Below are positions 6,924-13,830 of a DNA stretch of 13,830 bases, in pieces. The DNA is from Candidatus Aenigmatarchaeota archaeon. Its GTDB lineage: Archaea; EX4484-52; GLR71. The translations under genes and the position numbers were made by a program. Every line of letters starts with the position of its first letter. Position 1 is the first letter of the stretch. Where the stretch lies: positions 1-13,830 of the forward strand of contig JAGLUQ010000010.1 in assembly GCA_023134675.1 (NCBI GenBank), written 5' to 3'. The notes under the pieces were generated by a model, which was not told where the DNA came from, did no database searches, and worked only from the letters and a program-made list of their open reading frames with translations.

Positions 6924-6937
6924 CTTTATAATATAAT
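6924..6937 (-). promoter_or_regulatory. TATA-like box for the 453-residue helical protein
   Basis: On the minus strand the sequence reads ATTATATTATAAAG, centred about 29 nt from the ATG at 6901. It shares the 119-bp divergent region with the guaA promoter. Confidence 0.5.
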
Positions 6938-6990
6938 TACTACTTTTAAATGTTGTTTTTTATTTTTTTTTGCATATCGCACAGAAAACA

Positions 6991-7000
6991 ATTATAAATT
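6991..7000 (+). promoter_or_regulatory. TATA-like box for guaA
   Basis: ATTATAAATT is centred about 25 nt before the ATG at 7021, with no Shine-Dalgarno site between them, which fits a leaderless transcript. Confidence 0.6.
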
Positions 7001-7020
7001 TTAGGATTCTTACTTGTTGT

Positions 7021-8877
7021 ATGGCTGAAAAAGTAGCAATAATTGATGCCGGTGCGCAGTACGGTAAAGTTATAGACAGAAGAGTGCGCGAGCTGAATGT
7101 GGAGTCTGATATACTGTCTGCTGACACTTCTGCCAGGTCGCTGAAGGGTTATAGTGCTGTCATCATCTCCGGAGGACCTGAGAGCGTCTATTCAAAAGAT
7201 GCGCCGAAGATTGATTCAGGTATATTTTCATTAGGCATACCTGTCCTTGGTATATGTTACGGTATGCAGAAGATGAATTATGATTTCGGCGGGACTGTAG
7301 AGAAGAAGGCAGTGAGGGAAGACGGGCAGCATGAGGTGACGGTTGAGACAGATTCACCGCTTTTTGACAGTCTTGGCAGGGATCAGGAGGTTCTTTTGAC
7401 TCATGGAGACAGTATAGGTTCTGTAGCTTCCGGCTTTAGGGTGATTGCGAGTTCAGACGGTATTGTGGCAGGCATAGAGAATCCCGGCAGGAAATTATAT
7501 GGGCTTCAGTTTCATCCTGAGGTTGACCTGACAGATAACGGGAAACAGATGCTGCATAATTTTTTATATAATATATCCGGGCTTTCCGGTGACTATACAA
7601 TGGAAGATCGTGAGATAAAAGCGATTGAATACATACGTGATACTGTCGGAGACAAGAAAGTGCTTGTTCTTGTCAGCGGTGGTGTGGATTCCTCAGTCTG
7701 CGTGGCTCTTCTTAACAAGGCTTTGGAATTGGAAAAAGTGCATGCGCTTCATATTGACAACGGTTTTATGAGAATGGATGAAAGTCAGAAGGTTAAAGAG
7801 GCGCTTAATAATATTGATGTCAATTTGAGGGTTGTAGATGCGTCAGAGACATTCTACAATGCTACAACTATAATCGACGGGTCGGTCATCGGACCTCTCA
7901 ATGAGATGACAGATCCTGAGCAGAAAAGAAAGATAATAGGGAACACTTTCATGACTGTTGCAGAAGATGCGATAAGAGAATTAGGTCTGGATCCTGAAGA
8001 TGTCTATCTTGCTCAGGGGACTTTAAGGCCGGATCTTATAGAGAGCGCTTCTGAGGTTGCAAGCGGAAAGGCTGATGTCATAAAGACGCATCATAATGAC
8101 ACAAGCCTTGTAAGGGAGCTGAGAGAGAAAGGCAGGGTGATTGAGCCTTTGAAAGACTATCACAAGGATGAGGTCCGGGAGCTTGGCAAAAGCCTTGGCC
8201 TGCCTGATAATCTTGTCTACCGCCAGCCGTTTCCAGGTCCCGGTCTTGCGGTGAGGATAATATGTGCTGAAAAGCCTTATATGCCTGATGATTTTTTTGA
8301 TGTTGATAAGTCACTGAAAAGATTCCGGACATCAGATATATCTACAGCATTGCTGCCGGTGAGGACTGTCGGTGTCCAGGGTGATGGGAGGAGCTACGGT
8401 TATCTTTGCGGCCTTAGCGGGAGGAAAGACTGGCCTGAACTTTTCAGGATTGCTAAAGATATACCCAAACAGATACATTCTGTTAACAGGGTCGTGTATG
8501 TGTTCGGTGGTGATGTTGACGGGCCGGTTGAGCAGGTAACGCCGACATACCTGACAAGATATGCGATAGAGCAGTTGCAAAAGGCAGATCGAATCGTGAA
8601 TGATATTTTGCAAAATGAATATGATCTTGTGAAGAAGATAAGTCAGGTGCCTGTGATATTGTTTCCTGTGAGCTTTGGCGATGACGGGAAAAGGTCGGTA
8701 GGGATAAGGACTATAATTACAAATGATTTCATGACCGGTGTTCCTGCTGTGCCTGGGAAGGATCTGCCTGAAGAAGCTCTTGATAAGATGGTGTCTAAGA
8801 TTCTTGAGATTGACGGGATTTCTCGGGTTGCTTATGATTTGACATCAAAGCCTCCTGCGACGACGGAGTGGGAATGA
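7021..8877 (+). CDS. guaA: GMP synthase (glutamine-hydrolysing), long eukaryote-like form
   Basis: Converts XMP to GMP using ATP and ammonia from glutamine, the last step of guanine nucleotide synthesis. It has 618 residues in one chain. The class I glutamine amidotransferase domain (1-190) has the triad C79 (GICYGMQ), H165 and E167. The ATP-pyrophosphatase domain has the P-loop SGGVDSS (219-225). A C-terminal dimerisation part ends in [10 protein letters not shown]. It is longer than bacterial GuaA, which from memory is about 520 residues. It carries THHND (about 356-360) and [13 protein letters not shown], as in the animal enzyme, where bacterial enzymes have SHHN followed by glycines. RQPFPGPG (about 401-408) has Q where the usual residue is H. 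Many archaea instead split the two activities into two proteins. An in-frame ATG at 6970 lies upstream of the TATA box, so the start at 7021 is preferred. Confidence 0.97.
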   Translation: MAEKVAIIDAGAQYGKVIDRRVRELNVESDILSADTSARSLKGYSAVIISGGPESVYSKDAPKIDSGIFSLGIPVLGICYGMQKMNYDFGGTVEKKAVREDGQHEVTVETDSPLFDSLGRDQEVLLTHGDSIGSVASGFRVIASSDGIVAGIENPGRKLYGLQFHPEVDLTDNGKQMLHNFLYNISGLSGDYTMEDREIKAIEYIRDTVGDKKVLVLVSGGVDSSVCVALLNKALELEKVHALHIDNGFMRMDESQKVKEALNNIDVNLRVVDASETFYNATTIIDGSVIGPLNEMTDPEQKRKIIGNTFMTVAEDAIRELGLDPEDVYLAQGTLRPDLIESASEVASGKADVIKTHHNDTSLVRELREKGRVIEPLKDYHKDEVRELGKSLGLPDNLVYRQPFPGPGLAVRIICAEKPYMPDDFFDVDKSLKRFRTSDISTALLPVRTVGVQGDGRSYGYLCGLSGRKDWPELFRIAKDIPKQIHSVNRVVYVFGGDVDGPVEQVTPTYLTRYAIEQLQKADRIVNDILQNEYDLVKKISQVPVILFPVSFGDDGKRSVGIRTIITNDFMTGVPAVPGKDLPEEALDKMVSKILEIDGISRVAYDLTSKPPATTEWE

Positions 8878-8879
8878 TC

Positions 8880-8933
8880 TTTTTAGTTCTTGTCTATAAT
8901 ATCGAAATCTAACAAAGTTTTGCAATTATTTTT
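8880..8933 (+). terminator. T-run terminator region after guaA
   Basis: Two TTTTT runs (8880-8884 and 8929-8933) lie in the 60-nt gap between the guaA stop and the convergent gene, consistent with archaeal T-run termination. No stem-loop is evident. Confidence 0.4.
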
Positions 8934-8937
8934 CTAA

Positions 8938-9684
8938 TCAATTTATTTGGGTGGGAATTACATTTTTATATTCATTTCTATTTTTTTCAACTAATTGATA
9001 TATATTATCAAATAACTTTTTGTTATAACCATTTTTTGACTTACAAACATGTTCAACTGCAAAAATTAAATTTTCAAAAGCAAGTATAATGTTTACTAAA
9101 GTTTCGTTATGAGTCTTTAAATCATATGACCATACATCTATTTTTTTCATATTAAAATTTTTTAGATGATGTTTATACTGACCAATCTTAATACGATTAA
9201 AATGAGTATATTCACACATTACTTTGTATCTTAAATCAAGATTTTGTTTACTTATATTTTGATTTATTTTTGCAAAATGTTTTCTGCTTTCTGCAATGTT
9301 TGCTAAATCTCTAAATTTACAATTCTTGCATTTTTGAGTGTCTTTATCAAATGAAGAGTCATTTGATTTTAAATCTTCGCATAATTGAAAATATTCTTTT
9401 AGTTTATTATTATCGTATAATCTGATAAAAACTAAAGAGTTCTCAAAAACTTTTCGTATAAGGATATTTGTAGTATAATAATCGCATTTTTTCAATGATT
9501 TAATACTATTTTTAAATAAATCACGACTGACTACAAATAGAGAAAGCAAGCCTACATTATTATAATCTCGATTTCCTTTGTTATTTATGTTGATTTGTAA
9601 AATAATTGGTTCAGTATTTTTTCTAAAAATGTCATTGATTCTTTCAGCAATATTGTTTAAATCATCTTTATCTTTCATAGCCAT
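8938..9684 (-). CDS. Helical protein, DUF5677/HEPN-like (tentative)
   Basis: A 248-residue, mostly alpha-helical, lysine- and asparagine-rich protein. The spacing of R77 and E81 in ILIRKVFENSLVFIRLY, then Y153, C157 and H161 in YKVMCEYTHF, recalls the DUF5677/HEPN-like group, in which a helix with R-x3-E is followed by a Y..LC.Y.H helix. This is recognition by pattern only. A cysteine group, C102 then C119 and C122 in KCKNCKF, may bind metal. The second ATG at 9678 has GTGAT (9689-9685) at a 6-nt gap and could be the true start. It begins 14 nt after the zinc-ribbon gene stops on the same strand, so the two are probably one transcript. HEPN proteins are often RNases or toxin-like, but the canonical R-x4-6-H motif is not clearly present. 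Confidence 0.55.
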   Translation of the reverse strand: MAMKDKDDLNNIAERINDIFRKNTEPIILQININNKGNRDYNNVGLLSLFVVSRDLFKNSIKSLKKCDYYTTNILIRKVFENSLVFIRLYDNNKLKEYFQLCEDLKSNDSSFDKDTQKCKNCKFRDLANIAESRKHFAKINQNISKQNLDLRYKVMCEYTHFNRIKIGQYKHHLKNFNMKKIDVWSYDLKTHNETLVNIILAFENLIFAVEHVCKSKNGYNKKLFDNIYQLVEKNRNEYKNVIPTQIN

Positions 9685-9698
9685 ATCACAAAATAAGA

Positions 9699-10541
9699 TT
9701 AAAAAAGAGAAATTCCTACTTTATACATCTCTTCTGAATTCCAATTAAAGATAAGAGAAGGATCATCATTATATGATTTTGATAGAAATTTCTTTAAATA
9801 TATTACAGATATTTTATCGTCTCTATTTACTAAAAAGCGAAAAGTTGTTTTGAAATTAATAGCTATATCTTTATTCTTTAGTTTTAATGTGATAGAAATA
9901 GGTTCAGCTCCATATTGTATTCGGGCATTTGTTTTTCCTCTGATAACATGAATTATACCAGTAATACATTTAAACTTCTTATGGCATAATTCACATTCAA
10001 TTTCCATCTCTTTATCTTGTACACCATCTTTAACATTAATTTCTTTCTTACAATATGGGCAAACAAAAGAATTATCTAAAGTTTGATTAAACATATCTTT
10101 TGTGGCTGTTAATTCTCCTTTCAAATCCTTAATTCTATCGTCAATTAACTTCGAAAATTGTTTATCATTAGTTTCTTTTTTACTTTTTTTGAGAAGTGCA
10201 AGTAACTTATTTATCATTATTTGACCTTTTTTGAAAATCGCATTTGCTTCAGTTTTAGATAATGAGCCGTCATTAAATAATTCCACAGTCTCATCACTCC
10301 ATTGATGATATTCTAGTAGAGCTGATACAATAACAGATTTCAATTTTGTTTCTTTATTAATGACAATTTTGTTGCCGCATTGTTCACAAAATTTAGTGTC
10401 TATTGAGTTAAGGTGGTCACATTTAATACATATTATTGTGTTAATTTCTCCTCCAAAACTATTGTCAAGTTTCTCTCCACATTCTCTACAGAATTTGGCA
10501 TTTTCAAGATTTTCTGTTTGACATTCATTACAATAAGCCAT
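9699..10541 (-). CDS. Triple zinc-ribbon protein of unknown function
   Basis: A 280-residue protein with two N-terminal zinc ribbons of the CxxC...FCxxCG kind (C4, C7, C18, C21 and C38, C41, C52, C55). A helical, lysine-rich middle covers about 65-155. A third ribbon is CPYC (161-164) with CELC (183-186) and another cysteine at 192. A C-terminal part of about 80 residues looks beta-rich and resembles no family I can name. Tandem ribbons of this type often serve as nucleic-acid or protein docking modules; the real partner is unknown. The start is well supported: TTTATATAAA at 10563-10572 is centred 26 nt before the ATG, so the message is leaderless. It is the first gene of a two-gene unit with the HEPN-like protein. 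Its composition is A/T-rich and unlike the neighbouring HD and guaA genes. Confidence 0.8.
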   Translation of the reverse strand: MAYCNECQTENLENAKFCRECGEKLDNSFGGEINTIICIKCDHLNSIDTKFCEQCGNKIVINKETKLKSVIVSALLEYHQWSDETVELFNDGSLSKTEANAIFKKGQIMINKLLALLKKSKKETNDKQFSKLIDDRIKDLKGELTATKDMFNQTLDNSFVCPYCKKEINVKDGVQDKEMEIECELCHKKFKCITGIIHVIRGKTNARIQYGAEPISITLKLKNKDIAINFKTTFRFLVNRDDKISVIYLKKFLSKSYNDDPSLIFNWNSEEMYKVGISLF

Positions 10542-10562
10542 ATTTAAACAATAAACTAATGA

Positions 10563-10572
10563 TTTATATAAA
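10563..10572 (-). promoter_or_regulatory. TATA box for the zinc-ribbon/HEPN-like unit
   Basis: The palindrome TTTATATAAA is centred 26 nt from the ATG at 10541, the clearest TATA box in the window. Confidence 0.65.
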
Positions 10573-10584
10573 CTTGAGCTTTTA

Positions 10585-11136
10585 TTACAATCCTAAATCC
10601 TCAGAAATATCCTGCATAGCTTCCCTGCTCTCGTGGACAAAGTCGTCATAAGATATGCCTGCCTTTTCGCATGTCATTATGTTATCCCTGTTGGAGCCTG
10701 CGGCGAATCCCTTTTTCTTGAATGCTTTTTTTATGGTCTTGTCTGATACGTTTTCAAGCTTCTTTTCTTTTACCATGGCGCAGGCGATGATAAGGCCGGT
10801 CATGGCGTCAGCCGCAAGAAGGCACCAGTCCATCTTTGATTCTGGCATTACATCTGTATGTTCAAAGTTGTGGGCGAGAATTGAGTGGAGTATGTCTTTG
10901 TCAATGCCTTTGCCTTCAAGTATCTTTACTGCTTCAGGTCCGTGCTTTTCAGGCGTTTCTTTTGTGCCCTCAAAGTCTATGTCATGGAGTAATCCGCATA
11001 ATCCCCATCTTTCTTTGTCTTCGCCTGTCTTTTCTGCTATCCTTTTCATTATAGCTTCTGTGGCAAGCATGTGGTTGATGAGAAATGGGCCTTTGACATT
11101 CTCTTTTATCAGGCTGAGTGCGTCGTCTCTTTGCAT
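10585..11136 (-). CDS. HD-domain (HDIG-type) phosphohydrolase
   Basis: A predicted metal-dependent phosphohydrolase of 183 residues. The metal ligands are in the expected order: H22 (INHMLA), the H51-D52 doublet (LLHDIDF) and D110 (AADAMTG). H84 and H89 lie in the intervening helices. HD proteins of this short type act on nucleotides, cyclic nucleotides or other phosphates; the substrate cannot be told. The frame is open to an ATG at 11178, but that lies upstream of the TATA-like box at 11156-11167. The ATG at 11136 (MQRDDALSLIK) sits 26 nt from the box centre and is chosen. It is divergent from the CYTH gene, with 74 bp between the starts. The zinc-ribbon promoter lies just beyond its stop codon. 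Confidence 0.88.
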   Translation of the reverse strand: MQRDDALSLIKENVKGPFLINHMLATEAIMKRIAEKTGEDKERWGLCGLLHDIDFEGTKETPEKHGPEAVKILEGKGIDKDILHSILAHNFEHTDVMPESKMDWCLLAADAMTGLIIACAMVKEKKLENVSDKTIKKAFKKKGFAAGSNRDNIMTCEKAGISYDDFVHESREAMQDISEDLGL

Positions 11137-11155
11137 GGGATGTTTTTGTCTGTGA

Positions 11156-11167
11156 TTATTTAAGTGT
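11156..11167 (-). promoter_or_regulatory. TATA-like box for the HD-domain gene
   Basis: On the minus strand the sequence reads CACTTAAATAAT, centred 26 nt from the ATG at 11136. Confidence 0.5.
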
Positions 11168-11180
11168 TTTTCGGGCAAAT

Positions 11181-11190
11181 CTTATAAATT
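11181..11190 (+). promoter_or_regulatory. TATA-like box for the CYTH gene
   Basis: CTTATAAATT is centred about 26 nt before the ATG at 11211, with no Shine-Dalgarno site, which fits a leaderless message. It lies in the same 74-bp divergent region as the HD-gene box. Confidence 0.55.
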
Positions 11191-11210
11191 CCGTTCTGCC
11201 ATTAAATGTT

Positions 11211-11765
11211 ATGATAGAAGTTGAGGTAAGAGCAAGAGTTGATAGTCTTGATGATGTCAGGAAGATTCTTGATAATATGGGAGCAAAGCTTGTCAAATCT
11301 TCGACACAGGTGGACAAGGTATTCGAGCTTGATAAGTTCTTAGATTCTGAGCATAGGGTTCTTGAGGGCGGTATAATTGCAAGGATAAGGCAGGATGACG
11401 GCAAGACAAAAGTGCAGTTTAAGGAGATTTCAAGAACTGACGGTGCCGGCATGGAACTTTCATCTGAGGTGGGCGATATATCTTTGGCTGTTGAGTTTTT
11501 GGAAAAGCTTGATTTTAAGGAATGTTTTACTTCCCGCAAAAAGAGGGATAAATATTCTTATGACGGCTTTATCATATGCCTTGATGATGTTGAATTGCTT
11601 GGAACATTTATCGAGGTTGAGAAGATGGTGGATTCTTCCGACCTTAAGGAGAAGACTAAAGAGGACTGCATAAGATTGCTTGAGAAGATAGCTCCCTCTT
11701 TAGAGATTGAGAAAAGAAAATATGGTGATCTGATGCAGGATATTATCAATGGGGAGACCAATTAG
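11211..11765 (+). CDS. CYTH-domain protein (class IV adenylate cyclase / triphosphatase-like)
   Basis: A 184-residue triphosphate tunnel enzyme. The signature ExExK near the N-terminus reads E3-V-E5-V-R7, with arginine for the lysine. Other tunnel residues are present: R58 and R60 (IARIRQDDG), K68 and K71 (VQFKE), E82, R109-K110-K111-R112, D125 (ICLDDVE) and E135 and E137 (FIEVEK). Family members make cyclic AMP (CyaB type) or hydrolyse inorganic or thiamine triphosphate; sequence alone does not decide here. The frame is open back to 11118, but the ATG at 11211 directly follows the TATA box by 26 nt and begins the canonical MIEVEV. The stop is only 4 nt from the end of the convergent orphan gene. 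The divergent HD phosphohydrolase next door might act on a related phosphate compound; this is inference. Confidence 0.92.
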   Translation: MIEVEVRARVDSLDDVRKILDNMGAKLVKSSTQVDKVFELDKFLDSEHRVLEGGIIARIRQDDGKTKVQFKEISRTDGAGMELSSEVGDISLAVEFLEKLDFKECFTSRKKRDKYSYDGFIICLDDVELLGTFIEVEKMVDSSDLKEKTKEDCIRLLEKIAPSLEIEKRKYGDLMQDIINGETN

Positions 11766-11769
11766 GTCT

Positions 11770-12429
11770 TTACTTTCCAAGATCTGGATTATTGCAATAT
11801 AAGTTTTTAAGATTAATTATTTTTCTATAAAATTGGGGTGGATTCATAATTTCTGTTTTCTCATCAAAGCCTTCGAAACCAATTAGGCAGTTATCAATTG
11901 TTGTATTTGATATCATCCTTATAATATTCTCTCCTAAGTCAAAAAATCTTTCGTCAAGAGATCCGGAGGTTCCGTCGTGATAGCTCAAATATCCTAATAT
12001 TTCAAAATCATCAAGCCTTGTATCATGCAGATTATCATCTATTTCTTCTCCATATATTGGAGATAAATGTAGATTTATTTGACCTTTCGAGCTATATCCT
12101 ACTAGGAAATCAATACTTTTTATACCCTCATAAATCCATTTTTTATCAAAAAACTTTTCTATCTGTTTAGGTCTTGCATTCTCAAGTTTAAATTCATTAT
12201 TCAATCCATATCTCCGACTATTTATCATCACATCAACATCATTTGTATCTAATACTGTTGTAATGCTCTCTGCGTATGATAATTCATCATTAATAATTTT
12301 TTTGATTATTTCTTCATCTGGAGGAAATTCACTTTTTTTTAAGTATATTGTAAGCATGATTGGTTCAGAACTCATATTATCATTTATGTATAGATTTCTA
12401 ATTTTTAAAAAGTTATTATCACTTTTCAA
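11770..12429 (-). CDS. Hypothetical protein, no recognised family
   Basis: 219 residues from a TTG start, or 201 from the ATG at 12375 (MSSEPIMLTIYLKK); the start is uncertain. The sequence is soluble, acidic and looks like a mixed alpha/beta fold. It has no signal peptide, membrane segment or cysteine cluster, and no known catalytic motif was seen. The middle (FLVGYSSKGQINLHLSP) and the LGYLSYHDGTSGSLDERFFDLGENI stretch are the most strand-like and glycine-rich. It lies 31 nt behind the antiporter stop on the same strand, with a T/A-rich stretch around 12438-12459 that could serve as its own promoter. It meets the CYTH gene tail to tail with a 4-nt gap. The A/T-rich composition matches the other accessory genes of the window. 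No function is proposed. Confidence 0.7.
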   Translation of the reverse strand: MKSDNNFLKIRNLYINDNMSSEPIMLTIYLKKSEFPPDEEIIKKIINDELSYAESITTVLDTNDVDVMINSRRYGLNNEFKLENARPKQIEKFFDKKWIYEGIKSIDFLVGYSSKGQINLHLSPIYGEEIDDNLHDTRLDDFEILGYLSYHDGTSGSLDERFFDLGENIIRMISNTTIDNCLIGFEGFDEKTEIMNPPQFYRKIINLKNLYCNNPDLGK

Positions 12430-12460
12430 TTATTATTTTTAAATTTTTATAGAATAAATC

Positions 12461-13657
12461 CTATTTTCTGGTCTTTACAAGAGCTTTCCTGAATGCGGGC
12501 GGTACAAGCACATTGACTATCAGTACCATTAGGATAAGGCTTGAGACTATCATGTCTGCGTGAGGCAAAATATTAGGTGATTCCATAGCAATATTTTTTA
12601 TTATGTGAACCATCACAAGAGTTACGCTTCCTTTGGCAATAATTCCTATCCCTATTGCATTGCCTTCTTTTATGTTATGCGTACCTGCGACGACAGCTCC
12701 TATAATGCCGCCTATGTATTTGCTCAGGATTGCTACAACAAGAAGAGCTATTGTGAAATAAGGATTGATAAGGATGCCTGAAAGTGAGATTGATGCTCCT
12801 ATCAAGACGAAAAATATAGGTGTCATGAAACCTTCTGCAAATGATCTTATATCGTCTTCAAATATCTTTTTGCTCCTCTTCTTTTTCATGTAATGGTTAA
12901 GAGAAAGGCCTGCGATGAATGCGCCTATCAGGGCATGCAGCCCGAAATATTCAGCCACACCAGCAAAGGAGATGATAAGGATTATTGATATTGCGAAAGT
13001 GGATTCAATGCTTTTCATCTTTGTCGCATATTTCATTATTACCGGGAATATATAATATCCGAAAATTATTGACATGAGAAAGAAAAGAGCAAGCCTCATG
13101 AAGTGAAGGTCAAATGCTCCAAGCGATTCAATCACAGATGTGTATCCTAAAGCGCTGATGAGCGCTGTCATAGTGAACAGGCTTATTATCTCGTTCAGCA
13201 CGCCTGCTGTTATGAGAGTCTCTCCTATCTTTTTTCTCATGCAGCCTATCTGCTCAAGCATTTCTATTGATATTATGGATGCTGTAATTGATATGGCCAC
13301 GCCTATCATTGCGGCCTCAAAGATGTTCATGCCGAAAAGAAGGCCCAGAGCAATGCCTGTCCCTAGCGGGATCAATGAGCCGAAGATGGCGACCATTGAA
13401 GCTGTGCCTGTTATTGTCTTTAAGTCTTTTAGGTTGACTTCAAGACCTGCAAGCACCATGAGGAACATGACACCTAAAAGGCCGAAGAACTCAAGAATGC
13501 TGCTGCTCACCAGAACATTCAGGAATGCAGGGCCGAGAAGCACTCCTGTAAGAATGTTGCCTATCATTGCCGGCTGGTTTAGCCTTGCCGCAATCTCTTC
13601 AAATACTCTTGAGACTATCAGTATCAATGCGAGCAAGAATAGGATGTTGTACTGCAT
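12461..13657 (-). CDS. CPA2-type cation/proton antiporter (Kef/NapA-like membrane domain)
   Basis: An integral membrane exchanger of 398 residues, predicted to swap Na+ or K+ for protons across the cytoplasmic membrane. It is hydrophobic throughout, with about 12 or 13 membrane segments. It opens with the family pattern ARLNQPAMIGNILTGVLLGP (24-43), followed by LAGLEVNL (69-76) and GAFIAGLSL. At the ion-binding helix, where electrogenic members have D-D and KefC-like ones Q-D, this protein has N155-E156 in AGVLNEIISL, an unusual pair. The region that often reads RGE has AKGSVTLVM instead. There is no cytoplasmic TrkA-N domain, so it is the bare transporter. The ATG at 13657 has CTATATATCC centred 28 nt upstream and no Shine-Dalgarno site. 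Confidence 0.92.
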   Translation of the reverse strand: MQYNILFLLALILIVSRVFEEIAARLNQPAMIGNILTGVLLGPAFLNVLVSSSILEFFGLLGVMFLMVLAGLEVNLKDLKTITGTASMVAIFGSLIPLGTGIALGLLFGMNIFEAAMIGVAISITASIISIEMLEQIGCMRKKIGETLITAGVLNEIISLFTMTALISALGYTSVIESLGAFDLHFMRLALFFLMSIIFGYYIFPVIMKYATKMKSIESTFAISIILIISFAGVAEYFGLHALIGAFIAGLSLNHYMKKKRSKKIFEDDIRSFAEGFMTPIFFVLIGASISLSGILINPYFTIALLVVAILSKYIGGIIGAVVAGTHNIKEGNAIGIGIIAKGSVTLVMVHIIKNIAMESPNILPHADMIVSSLILMVLIVNVLVPPAFRKALVKTRK

Positions 13658-13680
13658 AGGTATTATATTATCTCTGGTTG

Positions 13681-13690
13681 GGATATATAG
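13681..13690 (-). promoter_or_regulatory. TATA-like box for the antiporter
   Basis: On the minus strand the sequence reads CTATATATCC, centred about 28 nt from the ATG at 13657, implying a leaderless or near-leaderless transcript. Confidence 0.5.
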
Positions 13691-13740
13691 TTTTTTGTGT
13701 TTTGAATATCATATCTGTTTGAGTATGTGAAGATGGTAAA

Positions 13741-13750
13741 ACTTAAATGT
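13741..13750 (+). promoter_or_regulatory. TATA-like box for the gene at the right edge
   Basis: ACTTAAATGT is centred 26 nt before the ATG at 13772, the same spacing as the other leaderless genes here. Confidence 0.35.
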
Positions 13751-13771
13751 ATTGAACGCGAGTAATAAAGT

Positions 13772-13830
13772 ATGGTCTATGAAGCTGTCCCATTGACTAA
13801 ACAGGAATGTTATGGACTTCTTGTCAAAAG
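13772..13830 (+). CDS. Start of an unidentified gene (3' end outside window)
   Basis: Only about 19 codons are visible, beginning MVYEAVPLTKQECYGLL. The call rests on the TATA-like box at the right spacing, an open frame to the edge and the divergent layout with the antiporter. The PLTKQECYGLL pattern is loosely like the N-terminus of pyridoxamine-phosphate-oxidase-fold flavoproteins, but it is far too short to name. Confidence 0.4.
   Translation, partial: MVYEAVPLTKQECYGLLVK

Noticed and set aside
10655..11155. 166-codon plus-strand frame opposite the HD-domain gene
   Set aside because: The minus-strand frame has the complete set of HD metal ligands and a well-placed promoter; the plus frame is its complement.
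13140..13730. 196-codon plus-strand frame opposite the antiporter
   Set aside because: It is a shadow of a hydrophobic membrane protein gene. It has no promoter or ribosome site and no recognisable domain.

Overview
The window reads as archaeal chromosome. The strongest evidence is a clamp-loader small subunit of the archaeal/eukaryotic RFC type. In addition, nearly every gene has an A/T-rich TATA-like box centred about 26 nt from its start codon, so most messages look leaderless. The few internal or led starts carry AGGTG/AGGTGA Shine-Dalgarno sites. Compact spacing and single orphan genes between housekeeping genes would fit a small-genome archaeon, possibly of the DPANN kind, but that placement is inference.

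Layout. Positions 1-764 (minus) hold the N-terminal part of a DEAD-box RNA helicase cut by the window edge. Positions 882-2464 (minus) are a two-gene unit: rfcS followed by a HAD phosphatase resembling YqeG. Positions 2518-3604 hold a single-pass membrane protein gene of unknown function lying between two 36-bp direct copies of a promoter sequence. A small cupin gene follows (3635-4000). Next come a YhcG/DUF1016-type PD-(D/E)XK nuclease gene (4280-5293) and a non-coding stretch that may hold gene remnants (5294-5539). A helical orphan protein (5540-6901, minus) is divergent from a full-length GMP synthetase of the long, eukaryote-like form (7021-8877). Positions 8938-10541 (minus) are a two-gene unit of a triple zinc-ribbon protein and a DUF5677/HEPN-like helical protein. 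An HD-domain phosphohydrolase (minus) and a CYTH-domain protein (plus) diverge from a 74-bp shared promoter region. Then come an orphan 219-residue protein and a CPA2-type cation/proton antiporter (both minus), and the first codons of a further gene at the right edge (plus).

Two classes of gene alternate. Housekeeping genes (helicase, rfcS, cupin, guaA, HD, CYTH, antiporter) have mixed composition. The accessory genes (membrane orphan, YhcG-like nuclease, 453-residue helical protein, zinc-ribbon pair, 219-residue orphan) are visibly richer in A/T, mostly lack recognisable families, and mostly carry their own TATA box. The pattern suggests self-contained cargo dropped between conserved genes. 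The membrane orphan, bracketed by direct repeats, is the clearest case. The zinc-ribbon/HEPN-like pair is the best candidate for an undescribed small system. No rRNA, tRNA, CRISPR array, transposase or integrase was recognised.
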